A stretch of DNA of 64,000 nt from Meloidogyne chitwoodi (lineage: Eukaryota; Nematoda; Chromadorea; Rhabditida; Meloidogynidae). The stretch is taken from NCBI GenBank assembly GCA_015183035.1, contig JACZZP010000008.1, positions 1,116,001-1,180,000 on the forward strand. The letters are read 5' to 3'. A program made the position numbers and the translations under genes. The notes under the pieces were generated by a model that did no database searches, was not told the DNA's origin, and was given only the letters and a program-made list of their open reading frames with translations. This document shows positions 10,398-23,186 of the stretch, piece by piece; position 1 is the first letter of the stretch, and every line of letters starts with the position of its first letter.

Positions 10398-12928
10398 ATG
10401 ATGACTTCATTCAGCTGTGAAAGCGATTCTGCAGAACAGGTAATGATAAAAATTTAAATAGTTATTTTGGGCTGAAAGTGTAAAGTCTATATACGAGTGT
10501 TAATTGTTAGTTTTGTGCTTATTTAAGTAGGATATTAACTAACCTTCACTAATAATTAAGTTATATGGTTTTTAATAAAACGTCCCATCAGTTGTATTTT
10601 TAGGCTTCTACAACTGCTGATGAAGAGATTGGTTGTTCTACCAGGCGTTCAACTAGTTATAGTGGTAGTTCTACTGATACCGATTCGAATAATGAATTAG
10701 CGATAACTCCATTTTCTGCTAAAAATTTAGTAACAAAAGATAACAATTCTAAAAAATATTCGGACAGTATTTTTGTCAACAAGAAAATGAGTATGTTTTG
10801 GAATATTAAAAATAAATACTGATATGGGAACCAACCCAAATTACTTTATTTTTTTCCGATATGTAATTTTCTAGATTATTATGGTAGCTTTTCCGAGCCT
10901 TGATAACGGACAAGACTCCTTTATCAATGTTTATCTAAAAATTAAAATAATTTGATAGACAATAAAATTACTTTAGAATTGTACTTAAAAGTTATTGTTT
11001 AGATGTTCAAAGCGATACTGAAACTAGAAACTTACTCGACGATGTTGGTGAAGATTTTGATGAAGATTATAATTTAAATCTACAGGAATCAGAAATTGAA
11101 TTGGGTAGGTTCTCTCATATTATAACGAGTGATCAAAAATTATAGATCCTCGTATGTTTAATTTATCAGAGGAACAACTTAATTACTACACAAATTGTTT
11201 CCTTTACTTGATGCAAAAAACACAAGTTAATTAAAAAAATATAATTATTGTAGAGTTAAATTTAAGGGTTCTGCTTCTATGAATGGTGCAGTTCAAGGAG
11301 TTGATAAAATTATACTTGATTTTTTCCGAAAGAGTCGCCTTGATGATCTTACATTATCAAAGATTTGGTCATTAAGTGATGTAAATGAAGATGGATTTTT
11401 GAACCTAAATGAATTTATTACTGCTATGCATCTTATTGTTTTAAATGTCAAGGTAAATTTTAAAAAATGGAAAAAGAAGCATGATGTCTAGGTTATTTTG
11501 TTAGTTTTGTTTTCTTTTAAATTGTAAATTAGTAATATAGAATTTAAATTTTGTAAGTGCAATGTCGCCATACCTACTGAATTGCCACATTCCACTCGAC
11601 CATTAATTACGCCTATACGAACTTTAGTTCGCTTTGAGGCTGGAGTATTTGGTGCATTTCCTGAAAGTCGACCAACTTCAGCAATAAATTACTCTAAAAA
11701 AATTATATCTGAATGCATTTCTTCAGGTTCTGGTGATAGTCAACAAATGATGTCGAAATCTTTGTTAAATTCAAATGAAAATCAAGGTTAAATTAATTAT
11801 TTAAATATATTAACCTATCAAACTAAATTTAGAACATTCAGTACAGTTGTCAAATATATTTGGAGGAAATAATATTATTAAAAAAATTGTAACTGATATT
11901 TCAACTAATTCAAAACAGCATTCATTCTCTGATGATCATCTTCATTTTTCAACTGCAATTAGACAAGATAATGTTAAAAATAAAATTTAAAATTCCATTA
12001 AAACTTTTATTTAAGTCAATTGCAAAATTTTCCGATGTTCCTCCACTTTTAGTAGATGGTCATCCACTTGCTTTAATAAATGGTTTGTTTTTATATTGAT
12101 AAAAAATGTTGGAATAGCAGTTCCGAATTCCAATGTTGCGCCAGGGTTACCACAATTACTTGCTTCAACGGCAAGAGGACCACCACCACAACCACCTTAT
12201 CGAGACTATAATGAAGGAGCTAAAGGACACGGTAGAAGGTGAAATTACATCTTTTCAATGAAAATCCTTCTTTTTTTAGTGTTAGTCTGGATCTTAAAAC
12301 ATTTTCTGCACTTTCATCGTTTATCAACAACAATAAAGAGTATTATTTTTAATCTATTATTCGCAAACCATAACTAAATAAGTATTTAATAGTTTTACCG
12401 ACAATGTTAAAAAAGATGACGAAGTTGATGGTTCTGAATCCAACGTAAATACAATAGCATCGACTTCGACTGGTGGAATTTTTAAACGAACTACAGAATT
12501 AGTCAATAGATGCATACAAACCGAAACAAATATGATGTCAACCTGCACACAAACTGAAATAGGTTATCGTTCGAAACTTTACTTAAGATTTTAATTAACC
12601 GTATCACTTATTTAGGTGATTATGACCAGCTTTCACCATCTACATATGATTTGGACACGAACAATTTATCACCAAAAGAGCGTTGCAAAATTCTTCAACA
12701 AATCAACGAGCGGTTAGAAATAGACAAGTCTACATTAATGCAAATTCGACTCCAAGTTCAACTACGGATTGAGGAGACTATAGCAGAGCTCGAGCATTTT
12801 AATGATAATGCAACAAGCGTCGAACAACAGGTTATTTGTGGTATAAAACCAACGAATTTGTGACTTATTAGCTCCATGAACACTGCCAGAAATTATCAGG
12901 GGAGGTGGTGCATTATAGCGGAACTTGA
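10398..12928 (+). CDS. reps-1: REPS-type EH-domain endocytic adaptor (RalBP1-associated)
   Basis: EH proteins bind NPF motifs and link endocytosis to Ral signalling. The product starts MMTSFSCESDSAEQ, followed by a Ser/Thr/Asn-rich acidic region. One EH domain is seen (about 11145-11450: SEEQLNYYTNCFLYLMQ, then DKIILDFFRKSRLDDLTLSK). It contains a complete EF-hand loop, DVNEDGFLNLNE. A Pro-rich patch (GPPPQPPYRDYNEG, about 12180) and a C-terminal coiled coil (LSPKERCKILQQINERLEID) match the REPS plan. The last exon begins LHEHCQKLSGEVVHYSG after an intron that splits GAACAACAG|GTTATT; stop at 12926-12928. Vertebrate REPS1 has two EH domains; only one is evident here. Small introns throughout. 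Confidence 0.85.
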
Positions 12929-13443
12929 CGCGAAAAATTTGTCAAATTTACTTCATTATTCAAACCTAAATTATGAAACTATCATAATATGTTTTAATTT
13001 ACATTTGTAATGTTCCACTTCTCAAAGATAATTTTGTGTGTGACTGCGATCGACTTTACCCGGCCTTCGTTAATTTCGCCACTAATTATTAAAATTGTGA
13101 TTTTTGTTTATAAATTTGAAATATTCCAACATTAAATAATTTATATATAACGATAATATAATTAAACGGATTAAACAAATTTAAAATAAAACGCTTTTAC
13201 GAGAAAATATGTAGTAAAATTATTTAAAAATAATTGTAGGATTGAGTGCGTTTTTATAGTAGAATAAGCAAAATCGGTACAAATCCAAAAAATATTGGCT
13301 TAAAAAGAGAATTCTTAATACAATCTTATCCAAACATAACCATAACATTAAAAGATGACAAATAAAAGATGTGGTTTTCTTGCATAACAAAAAATAAAAG
13401 ATCCGAAAAGAATGAAACCAAATCCATTTTAACGCAATCAGAA
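12929..13443. other. Convergent intergenic spacer
   Basis: 3' flanks of reps-1 and the FUBP gene. A less AT-rich patch (ACTGCGATCGACTTTACCCG, about 13044) has no ORF; nothing else is recognised. Confidence 0.45.
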
Positions 13444-16400
13444 TTACATGTAAAGTTGTTGCTGAGGATGTTGAACAACAGATTGGTTTTGTTTAATTTG
13501 TCGTTCTATTAACTCAGCCTGAGCATGCATTCCCATAGTGCGGTAATACCTGAAAAATCGAAGATATTTAAAGTATAACATAAATAGACTTACTCAGCCC
13601 ACTGGACACTATAATCAGGCTGCCCAGTTTGTGGATTGATAGCAGGTGCAGAACCACCTAAATTTTATTTAACAAAGCTTATTTAACATTAAGGAATACC
13701 TCCAGCATTATTCATTGCCGCATTATTTGTTGGTGCTTGCATGGAAAGCTGCGGTTGTGGCTGAGCCAATGCTTGTTGTTGCAGTTGTTGGGCTGCTTGA
13801 TGATGTGGCTGAACTTGTTGATGAAGTTGTGGTTGAAGTTGCGGAGTCTGCGAGACAGCTGCATTCATACCACCAGGCATTGGTTGGTAATGTTGCTGAG
13901 CAGCAGCACTTGCAAATGTCTGTTGTGGCGCAGCATTGGCTGATGCAGCAGGAAAACCAGCTTGTTGCTGATTATAGTATTGATTCCAAATAGATGGATC
14001 TTGAACCTGATGGGTAGGACCAGCATCTACAATTGATTTTAATCATTTTTAATTTAAATAATGTATTACTAAATGTTTGTGGATGGCTCGTTGGTCCATA
14101 CGGATTACCAACTGTTGTCAATGGAGCTGCAGCAGGCGCAGCAGTCAATGTAGCGGTAACAGATCCAGTATGAAATGGTGGTAACGGAGTTCCTGGTGCA
14201 ATATCACCAACTTTAATACGAATAATGTGTTGTACATGATGAATTTGGTACGGAGTTCCGCGTATCACAAAAACTTTTTCGTTTGGATTAGGTGGTGTAT
14301 CTCGACTCAACTCGACATGCGCACTAGTTTCTCCAGAGATCTAATAAAATTTTAATTGTTCATTCTTATTAGTTTAATAATAACCTGCTTGATGGTGTCA
14401 CCACCTTTTCCAATAACTAAACCAGTTTTATTAGCTGGAACATGCATATAGAACGTTTCTTGTTGCTGGCTCCCGCTTCCACTACGAGTAACAAGTTCAG
14501 AAATTAATTGAGTTGCGCGACTAATTTGTTCAGGGGTTCCTTGAATAATTGCACAGCGCTCTTGCAAACTTGGATCTGCAAAAAGAGGCAAATTTAAGCT
14601 TTTCTTAGAAGTCCAAAAATAAATATATTTTATATCTTTTTTTTATATTAGAGATGAAAATAAACAAAAACGCAATTTTCATTGTTTTATACAAATATAT
14701 TTCAATATTGCGTATCTATGAAACACAGTAATTGAATTGCAAATGATTACTAACATAAGCTCTTAAATGCGTTTTGATTTTACTGGATTATAGTTCAAAA
14801 TATGAATTTAAAATACTAATAAACAAACCGTCAGGCTTGAATTGGATTTTAGCACCTGTCTCAGCAGCCAGACGCTTGATAGTATCACCTCCTTTCCCAA
14901 TAATAACTCCGACAGAAGAACGTGGCACAATAACCTCACCAATTGATTTAGGACCATTTGCTGCACGCAAAGCCTGCGAAAGATTCGGCTGAGTAGAGGC
15001 ATCACCAGCCAGAAGACTTTCAATGATACGTTTTGCTTGTTCAACTTTATCAGGAATCCCAGAAATTCGCAATGGCTTCTACAATATATAATGTGCTTAT
15101 TATATTGCAATCAAATTAGTAATGATTTAATTAAAAGTAAAAAATTAACAAACATTTCCCATAGTAACTTGATGATTATCCTGTATTAACATCATTTTCA
15201 CACCAATTTGCTCCTGAAAATTACAAGGTTTACTTCGAATTCTAGTATCAAAGTTTGCGTAAAATTATGTGTGATCGTATTAATAATGAATTGGCTAGTT
15301 GAAGATTAAAAAGCAAGTAATGAATGAATTAACAGGAACAACTAAATTTATTTCTAAAAATACCTGTAATCCCTTTATTGTCTCTCCATTCTTTCCAATT
15401 ATCAATCCACACTTTCCTCCTGGAATGCTCAATTCAACAGTTGTCATATTACCATTCTGAATCCCAAGCGAACTTCGAGCACTTCTTTCGAGAACATCGT
15501 GGATAAGAGCTTTAGCACGGCTAAAATTTTATTTAAAAAATAAAATTATCCCAGCTAACTCAATGCATTGACGAGGCCCTTGCAAAGTACATTGACGGTA
15601 TCCTGTGTTACCGCTCTCACCAGCCATTTGTACTCTACATCCAGATTGTTGCTGAACGAGTTGAATTTGCTCCCCTCCTCGTCCAATCACTAAAGAAACA
15701 AGCAAGTGTTAAATAGTTAAAAAAACAAACCAAGTCCCACTTGACTTTCAGGGATGTCGACAGTATCAACAAGAGTCTCGTTTACCGGTGGACCCATTCC
15801 CATGCCAGCCATGTCTTCTGTACCGTTGATCTTTTCGCGTTTGATGGGTAAAACTGAAATATCAGACATTGAATCCGGAAATATGAAATTGAGTAAAATA
15901 AAAATCAAAAAGGGCAATAATAAATGCGCATATAAACAACGTAATTGTGATAATAAAATAATTCATCAAACCGTAATTGTCAATGACTATGAAATGATGT
16001 GAAAATGTGTAAAATGAATGTAAAAGTATCGTTAAAGTCACACATACAATTCAGGTCGTCGGAATTTGTTCTCTTTTGTCCTCCGTCTGATGCAGCGAGC
16101 TGAATAAATGTATAAAATGATAAGGGGCAATTTTGAAAATTGGCAACAACCAAGCAGGCCTCGCCTGTAGCTGTGCAGTTTGTAAATTAATGTTCATTAA
16201 ATTAACATTCATTTGCGCAAACCCTGCTTATAAAATATTCGAAAAAAGTGAAAATTGTATGGGAAATGCATATATGTATAATATATGTAAATGAAAAGTA
16301 TAAAAATGTGAAATATACTTTTATTTTGTAAATGCAAAAATGGAAATTAATGTAATAACAATCAAATGGATAAATATTAAACATTCAAAGTCTAATAACG

Positions 16401-16632
16401 AAATGAAATTCAAAGGGAAATGCTTATATGAACCAGCTCCAGAAAATGCAAATAAAAATGCAAATGTAAATGTGAAAATTTGCAAAAATATTTATATAAA
16501 ATACGCAAATGTAAATGCATCAAATTAACAATAATTTTATTTTAATAAAAATGTAAAATTAACCTTTTTAGCGCGTAGCAGTGCTGTATTTATTTCAGAA
16601 TCTGCCAATTGATGATTATGGGTGTCTTTCAT
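13444..16632 (-). CDS. FUBP: FUBP/KHSRP-type protein with four KH domains
   Basis: Single-stranded DNA/RNA-binding regulator of transcription, splicing and mRNA decay; nuclear. Four KH domains with GxxG loops in order: IGRGGEQ (about 15685), IGKNGET (about 15400), IGKGGDT (about 14890) and IGKGGDT (about 14400). A Gln/Ala/Pro-rich tail follows, with the family's tyrosine motif PDYSVQWAEYYR (about 13610), ending QQQLYM. I place the start at ATG 16630-16632: the exon MKDTHNHQLADSEINTALLR then AKK joins LAASDGGQKRTNSDDLN (about 16050-16100), which mirrors the FUBP N-terminus (…LQRARQIAA…GGQKRP…). A shorter start at 15867-15869 (MSDISVLPIKREKI) is possible but would read through an acceptor. The first intron, about 460 bp, carries AAATGCAAATG-like repeats. 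Divergent from cdc-73. Confidence 0.93.
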
Positions 16633-17081
16633 TAGAGGGCAAAAGCCAACATCGAAGAAATATTATTTTTGAAGTTATTCAAGTCTTATCTAAAATAAAA
16701 AAACTCAGAATCCTATTTATTTAAGTTAAAACACCCCCTAAAGAAAATATTTTATATATAAAAACATTAAAATTTGTTTTTATCGCTTAAAATCATTTAT
16801 CAAAAAAGGTAAATTCAAAGAAAAATCGATCAGCGATAATGAAAAATATTGTAGCTGAACAAATAATATTTAATGATGCGAATTTTGTTGATATTTCGAA
16901 ATGATTGCATTCTGATTTAAAAATTTAACAAATCGTTTTGAAAAATTCTGAATTTAAATTTTACAACGTTAAAAATTTTGTCTTTTTAACACCTATTAAT
17001 TAATATTTTTATGCATATTGTTTCGCTTCTTTGGATAATTTCAAACAACTTTTAGAGTGATTCGAAAAAATCGTAATAAAT
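16633..17081. promoter_or_regulatory. Divergent upstream region of FUBP and cdc-73
   Basis: 449-bp AT-rich spacer between two start codons on opposite strands; it should contain both promoters. No specific site is identified. Confidence 0.4.
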
Positions 17082-19324
17082 ATGGCAGATCCTTTGACTC
17101 TTTTACAAGAATATGCGATGAACAGACGAGAATTTCGAGAAGTTAAGCACGTATGACCAACTTTAAAAATTTTATTTAATTGAAAATTTCATTTAATTTT
17201 AAATTTAGAATGGCAAGGTTTACTTTGTTTTTGGCGATGTTGCATATCCTCACGATGCAAAAACTAATCTGGGTGTTTACAACAAACAGGATGAATACTA
17301 TTCAATCGAATCAATTTTACTTTTTTGGAATATGCGTGACTTACAACACACAGCTTATGTGCGAGATGTTTCTGGCCGCGGCATTGCTTCTATCACAAGG
17401 GTTCAGAGGTTGTTTTTAAAATATTTTTATTTATTTATTTTTTAGGCGTGATCTACTTGATTTTCTCACCGGCGGTGCTCTACCAAAAGAGGCGAATATG
17501 TTGGCTCCTGTACCACCACACATTCTTGCCTCCCTTTTGAAAGAAGACGAACAGCAACATGCACAGAGGTCCTATGAGCCAGAGAGGAAAAAACCACGTG
17601 TTGATCAACACCACGACAAAAAAGGGTATTGTTGATGTTTGGCGGTTGACTGGAGGAAATTTCACCATTGTCTCCTCCATTTGCAGGCAGCGGATTGACA
17701 AGATCCTTGACAAGTCGATTGACAAATCAAATGCTGAACATGTTCGTGGTCTAAGCAATGAGCTATCAGCTGAGCGTGTTGCGCAACTTCGAAGCCGTGT
17801 CAAAAACAATTTGAAGAGCAAGGCTTTGGATGAAGAGAGGTATTATTTTCTCGCCTAACTTTATTTTATTTTTAAGCTATATATCAATTTCACAAGAAAC
17901 GACAACCAACGCAAGCAATGATGCGATTGGCCGTTTTATAACAGAAAAAGAACGCACACGAAAAGATCGCACAACTTGTATGGAATCACAGTCTAGGGAC
18001 TTTTCCAGTATTCTTTCCGTGCTAAAAGATCTCCAGGTTTTCTTGCGTGCGATAAGATATCGCTTTATATTGAATTTTTAAATTCGGAACTATCTAATTA
18101 ATTCCTCTTTATTAGATGCGTGAAAATCAGGCAAAGTCCTTGACTCATCATTCTGTGGGTTTCTCTTCTGCAGGTGCTTCTACTAGTGGAGTGGCTGCAA
18201 TTCAAACTTCAAAGGCACAGAGAAACACGATTCCTGGCGGATACAGTCGCTATGACCAAGAAATTTTCCAGCGTGAAACTGTTGCAGATTTTGAAATTGA
18301 AACTGATCTCAGCTTTTATGGTTTAAAACAAAAAATCTTTTTAATTAAATAGTTCTTAATATCTAATTAAGGGCAAGGAGTCCTTGTTAACAATCAACAG
18401 CAAAGGACTATTTCCGTAACTCAAGCGTCAACTTCTCTTCCATCCAACCCTACTACAACTAATGGTATTCATAAATCTTCAGATCAACCAACTTCACATA
18501 CGAGTTCTCTCGGCTCTTCTATTTCTGGTTTGCGCAATCAACCGAAACGGATTTCACGTACTCCAATAATTGTAATACCTGCTACGGGGACAGCATTAAT
18601 TACAATGTACAATGCACGTGATATTTTGCAGGTTTTTTTATCTTTACTTTAAATTTTCCTTGGTAGGCCATGGTTTAGCTCATTTTTTCCTAGAATTCCC
18701 CTTTATATCTTTCACAACTAAATCAATCAATAAGAATTCGTTTGGCATGTGTTTCCGTACAAAAAAAAATTGGGTAGAAGGGAAAAATGTGTGTCATCCA
18801 TCAACTTGATTAACTTATTTTTAGGATCTACGGTTTATAAGCTCTGAAGAGAAAAAAAGAACGTATAGCAGAAGAGATAATGAATTGTTGCTTCAAATAC
18901 AAAAGAACAATGTCACAGTGCCATATCGAGTTATAGATAACCCAACACGGTTGAAGGACGACGAATGGGAGAGAATTGTTGCTGTTTTCGTTCAGGTTTA
19001 TATTTATTTTTGTGTTCATAATTATTTAATAGGGACCTGCTTGGCAATTTAAAGGCTGGAAGTGGAATGGAAATCCAGTTGAGATCTTTTCTAATGTTGC
19101 CGCTTTCCATCTTAAATTTGAAGAACAGAAAATGGATCCGAATGTGGCAAAATGGAGGTTTAATGATTTGTTTCCTTTTTATATTATCAAAATTATACAG
19201 TGTTAATGTTTTGCAATTATCCCGTACAAAACGTCATCTCGATAGGGCCATACTGCAACGTTTTTGGGAGATTCTGGATCGAAGCATTGCAAAAAGCAGC
19301 AAGCGTGATTGGCTTCGGTATTGA
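17082..19324 (+). CDS. cdc-73: CDC73 / parafibromin, Paf1 complex subunit
   Basis: Nuclear subunit of the Paf1 complex that travels with RNA polymerase II. The N-terminus [18 protein letters not shown] and the motif [10 protein letters not shown] match parafibromin, as does [11 protein letters not shown] (about 17440). A basic patch ([10 protein letters not shown]) and the middle region [13 protein letters not shown] follow. The C-terminal Ras-like fold is complete: [57 protein letters not shown] and [20 protein letters not shown], ending RDWLRY. Exon 1 is 17082-17150 and the stop is 19322-19324. Introns are 30-180 bp. The C-domain is well conserved while the central region is divergent. Confidence 0.95.
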
Positions 19325-20001
19325 AAATATCAGAGTGAATTTATCTAAAGAAGCCTTTGAATTTGCAAAGCTGTTGGTACTTTCCCTTATCTAACAATAA
19401 GGGCAATTTTTTACAAACCTTTTTTGCCTTTTCATCCATATGCATTGGTTTTCTTTCTTTATTTTTGGATATTCTGCAAAATGATTATTTAAAATTAAGT
19501 TAAAAATCCTTTCATTTTATCTTTTTGTATTTATTTTTTTCTATTCAATTCTTGTTTCTATAATATAAACTTAACATAGATGATATGATCTGAGTTACTT
19601 TTTCGATTTGATGTGGAGAAAAATTATTTGAAGTTTTTAGAGCCTGGGAAGGTATAACATTGCATAAATATTCCGTCGAAATATGTGCCCTAGATATGGG
19701 ACAAGTATCAAGATGTTTTTTATTATAGTACTTTTCTTTCCTAGCAAAAATGGTCAATAAAACATCTGTTGTATTATTTTAATTTGCATTAGTTTATTTT
19801 TTTTCACTGGCCACTCTTGCTTATGAGTAAATAATTTTTTTTCATAAATTATAATTTTGTTTCTAGTTACTGAATTATTTTCTTAAAAATGTGTTTCTTT
19901 TTTAACAAATTAAATTTTTTTAACTAATTTAGAAATGTTTTATTAGTTTATTTTTACGAGATGTTGGTAAATATTTTTCAGTTGTCATATGATTTATAGT
20001 T
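19325..20001. other. Intergenic, cdc-73 to TAPT1
   Basis: 677-bp AT-rich spacer, T-rich on the plus strand. A minus-strand ORF of 70 codons here has no coding character. Nothing else seen. Confidence 0.4.
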
Positions 20002-22670
20002 ATGGAAACTATTGACATAAATCAACATGTGTGTGCGGATGAATTCTCTCAATTGCCATCAGAAAATTTACTCGTTAGGCCACAAAAGCTTAAGTTGTTC
20101 GAGTTTATGTGGATGGAAATTTCACGGTATTTTCTTTTATTTTTAAGTAACACTGACCCGTGATTTGGGTTCGTAGAGCCGAATTGCTAAGTTTTTAAGG
20201 TTTTAGTTAAAGTTGATTCTTATAGGACGGTCTTTAGGGTATCCGCTTTGATTTTTCTAAAGTAGTAAGGTCTGCAACCACTGGAGATAAGTCCGTTTTC
20301 CCCTATATGGATTCCAACTGTTTTCTAGCTATCATTTACGGAACTTTTATCGAACATTCTTAATGTTTGAAATGGTAGAGGTTAAAATTTTATAATTGAA
20401 AATTTCGAAATGCAAAATAGGGGTAAGCGTAATAGGCTGCCATGAACTTCAAAACTACACATTTGCAGTACTCTAATCTGTTTTTTCTAATCTTATTTTT
20501 AAGTGGTTATTCGCTGCAAGATGAACAAGACCGTTATACTGAGAAAAGAAAGAAGGTTTACGCTTTTATGCAAATCCCTTTGGAGCTTGAAAAGTTTATT
20601 TTCTTTGGTCTTAGACAATGTCTTGATGCATTCTGTCATATCTTCACTTTTTTGCCTCTTCGAATAATTGTTTTTATTTTCATTTTAATAATAAAATTTT
20701 ATATTTTTAGGTAAATTTTTTCGGTTGTCTTTCAAAAACAAAAAATTGGACTCCAGCAGATACCTGTGATATTTTAAAAGTTTTAATAATTGTTTGTTCT
20801 TGTTGGTTTATGCAATTTGTTGACACATCAATGATGTATCATTTAGTTCGAGGTCAAGGAATAATTAAATTATACATCTTTTACAATATGGTAATATTAT
20901 ATACTACCTATATTATCTAAAATAAAATTATTATTGTTTTTTTTAGTTGGAAGTAGCAGATAAATTGTTTAGTAGTTTTGGTCAGGTTGCACTTTCATTT
21001 TATTATATTCAAAAAAATTATTTAAAATTTATAGGACATTTTGGACGCTCTTTTTTGGACTGTCTCTGAGCGTAGTGAACGCTCCTATTTTTTATCAGCA
21101 ATTTTTCATCTATTTGTTGCAATAGTTTATGCTCTTTCTCATACGCTCTTAATTTTGCTTCAGGTAGAATTTTAGATTTTTTTCGTTTTAATTTTATTTT
21201 TTTTCGGCAACAACATTGAATGTTGCGTTTAATTCACACAATCAATCGTTGTTAACTATTATGATGAGCAACAATTTTGTCGAACTAAAAGGTTCTGTTT
21301 TTAAGAAATTTGGAAAGCCAAATCTTTTCCAAATGTCTTGCAGTGATGTTAGAGGTTTTAAAAAATTAGAGCAAAGGAAATTATTAAAATTTTAGAGAGA
21401 TTCCATACTTTTGTATTATTGTTAATTGTTGTGCTTAGGAATATGACTGTAAATTATGCTTTCAAAAATAACATTTTTTCAATATTTAGGCAGTTAATTG
21501 GAAATTGGAACATCTTTATGAAATGACCCCAGATTTGGTTTTTGTTTTTTTATTTTTAAATATTTTTATTAAAGATTATGATTATTGTTGCCGAATTAAT
21601 TGTTGATTGGTTGAAGCATGCATTCATAACAAAATTTAATGAAATAAGTTCTTTGGTTTATAGAGGTCAGAAAAATTTATTTTAAATTTTTCGAATTTTT
21701 AAACTTAATAGAAATTTTTAATTTATAAAAAAATAGTTCATTTTTATTAGATTTTACAATTACTCTTGCTTTTGATGTTCTCAGAAGTCATCAATATGAA
21801 TCTTTTTCAGATTTTTCAGACCAAGTTTTAATAAACCAATAAATTTAAATGAATTTTTAATTTAAGGTCAGTAGGCGAATGGGTTTTGTACCAATTCCAA
21901 TTGCAATTATGTTGATACGAGTTGTAAGCCAATCAGTTAATTTGAGCGATCGGACAACAGTTGCAGTTATTTGTGAGCATTTTATCTTTTTAATTAGATT
22001 TGATGAATTGTATTTTTAGCGACTGTTTGGATAACTATGCTTTTCATAAAAATAGTAAACGGAGTTTTAATGCATAGCAAAGCTGTTGACCAGGTAATTG
22101 GATATTCTCAACAATTGGCTGCACATGGAGAATTTGAAGCTGGAGAATATGGCGAAAAAAAAACTCGTTATCTCAGTCGAAGTATGCCCGGATCACCGCA
22201 TATGAGCCTTTATGACTTTTCTGGTAAATTTATAGATGTTCAGATAAAGTTTTAGTTTCTAACAGATGTTTTGACACAAACAGCTAAAAAAGCTCCGATC
22301 ATTCGGTTGCGACGGAACAGCAGCAAACAAGACATTGATGAGGAATTGAGAAATGAAGAGCCCCCGAGGAGATCACAATCTGTTGGAAATTTTGTCAGAC
22401 AGGAAACTAATGAAAATATTGAAGGGCATGAAAAGGACACTTCTGCACTATCTGGTACATCTTTAACTAATTTAATTCTTAAATTATCTTATTGTAGATA
22501 AAACAAGGAACACGGGTGATGAGGAACCTCAACAACAACAGCGTCGAATGATTGTTCACCCACAAGAGGAATTAGCTAATATCCAAGCCTATTCTCTACT
22601 TGAGAATGTTAATCAAACAACAGTTAGCACTTCAACACGTGATTTAATAAATGAGATTTCAAATGGTTGA
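20002..22670 (+). CDS. TAPT1: TAPT1 family multi-pass membrane protein
   Basis: TAPT1/Emp65 family proteins are ER or ciliary-base membrane proteins; vertebrate TAPT1 acts in skeletal patterning and cilia. Conserved blocks are in order: VYAFMQIPLELEKFIFFGLR and LRQCLDAFCHIFTFLPLRI (about 20560-20660); WTPADTCDILKVL-like segment, then FVDTSMMYHLVRGQGIIKLY (about 20820-20880); EVADKLFSSFGQDILDALFW; ATTLNVAFNSHNQSLLTIMM then SNNFVELKGSVFKKF (about 21210-21320); and WLKHAFITKFNEISSLVYR. Several hydrophobic helices are visible. A hydrophilic tail rich in R, S and Q ends NEISNG; stop 22668-22670. Exon 1 (20002 to about 20127) is followed by a long intron of about 375 bp. Start is ATG 20002 (METIDINQHVCADEF). 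Confidence 0.92.
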
Positions 22671-23186
22671 AATAATTTTTTACTTGAAAATGATTTAAGG
22701 GTTTATTTCTAAATATATTCGTTAGTAAAGTTTGAAAACGTGGTCATTTTTAATGCTAATATTTTTATGCTTTTTTACGATAGCTAGTAACATATAACAA
22801 ATTTTCAAAAATAACTTAAGAATCTAATCAAACTTAACAAAACTTTATTAAAGTTAAACTATAAAGTCAAAAAATAATGTTTTAGACAATTTTTTTAATA
22901 TTAATTTGGTGTTTTGTTTTAAAAATGTTTGGACTGCTTATTCACCCGAAGGGTGGCCAACTTCGCTAGTTATATAAATATATTATACATATGTAATTAA
23001 AATATTAGATTAGACAAATTTATATTGCTGTATAATTAATTGATGGTTTTGTTCTTATTTTTATATTCTATTTTATTTTTTATATAAAATAATTTGTATT
23101 CTTTTGATTAAAAATCATAAAATTAATTTATTTATAAATACATATTTCTGAATTAGCTTAAAATATTTTTTAAGATTAGTTTTATA
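22671..23186. other. Intergenic, TAPT1 to NUP205-like gene
   Basis: AT-rich spacer of 516 bp holding one copy of the UUCG-hairpin repeat (22943-22969). Otherwise no signal. Confidence 0.4.
22943..22969 (-). repeat. Dispersed UUCG-hairpin repeat, copy 1
   Basis: CACCCGAAGGGTGGCC followed by AACTTCGCTAG. On the minus strand it folds as a CACC/GGTG stem capped by a C(UUCG)G tetraloop. It matches 63061-63087 (inverted) at 22 of 27 positions. Confidence 0.6.

Noticed and set aside
12651..12863. REPS C-terminus ending VICGIKPTNL
   Set aside because: Reads into an intron; splicing at CAG|GTTATT to TTATTAG|CTC continues the coiled coil with LHEHCQKLSGEV.
13715..13993. 92-codon plus-strand reading, Val/Leu/Ala-rich
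   Set aside because: Antisense to the Gln/Ala-rich exon of the FUBP gene; an artefact of CAA/GCA-rich codons.
15717..15917. FUBP start at MSDISVLPIKREKI (15869)
   Set aside because: TTTCAG|TTTTACCC is a better acceptor joining an upstream FUBP-like N-terminus that begins at 16632; kept only as an alternative start.
19545..19757. 70-codon minus reading between cdc-73 and TAPT1
   Set aside because: No homology sensed and no exon partners; likely chance.
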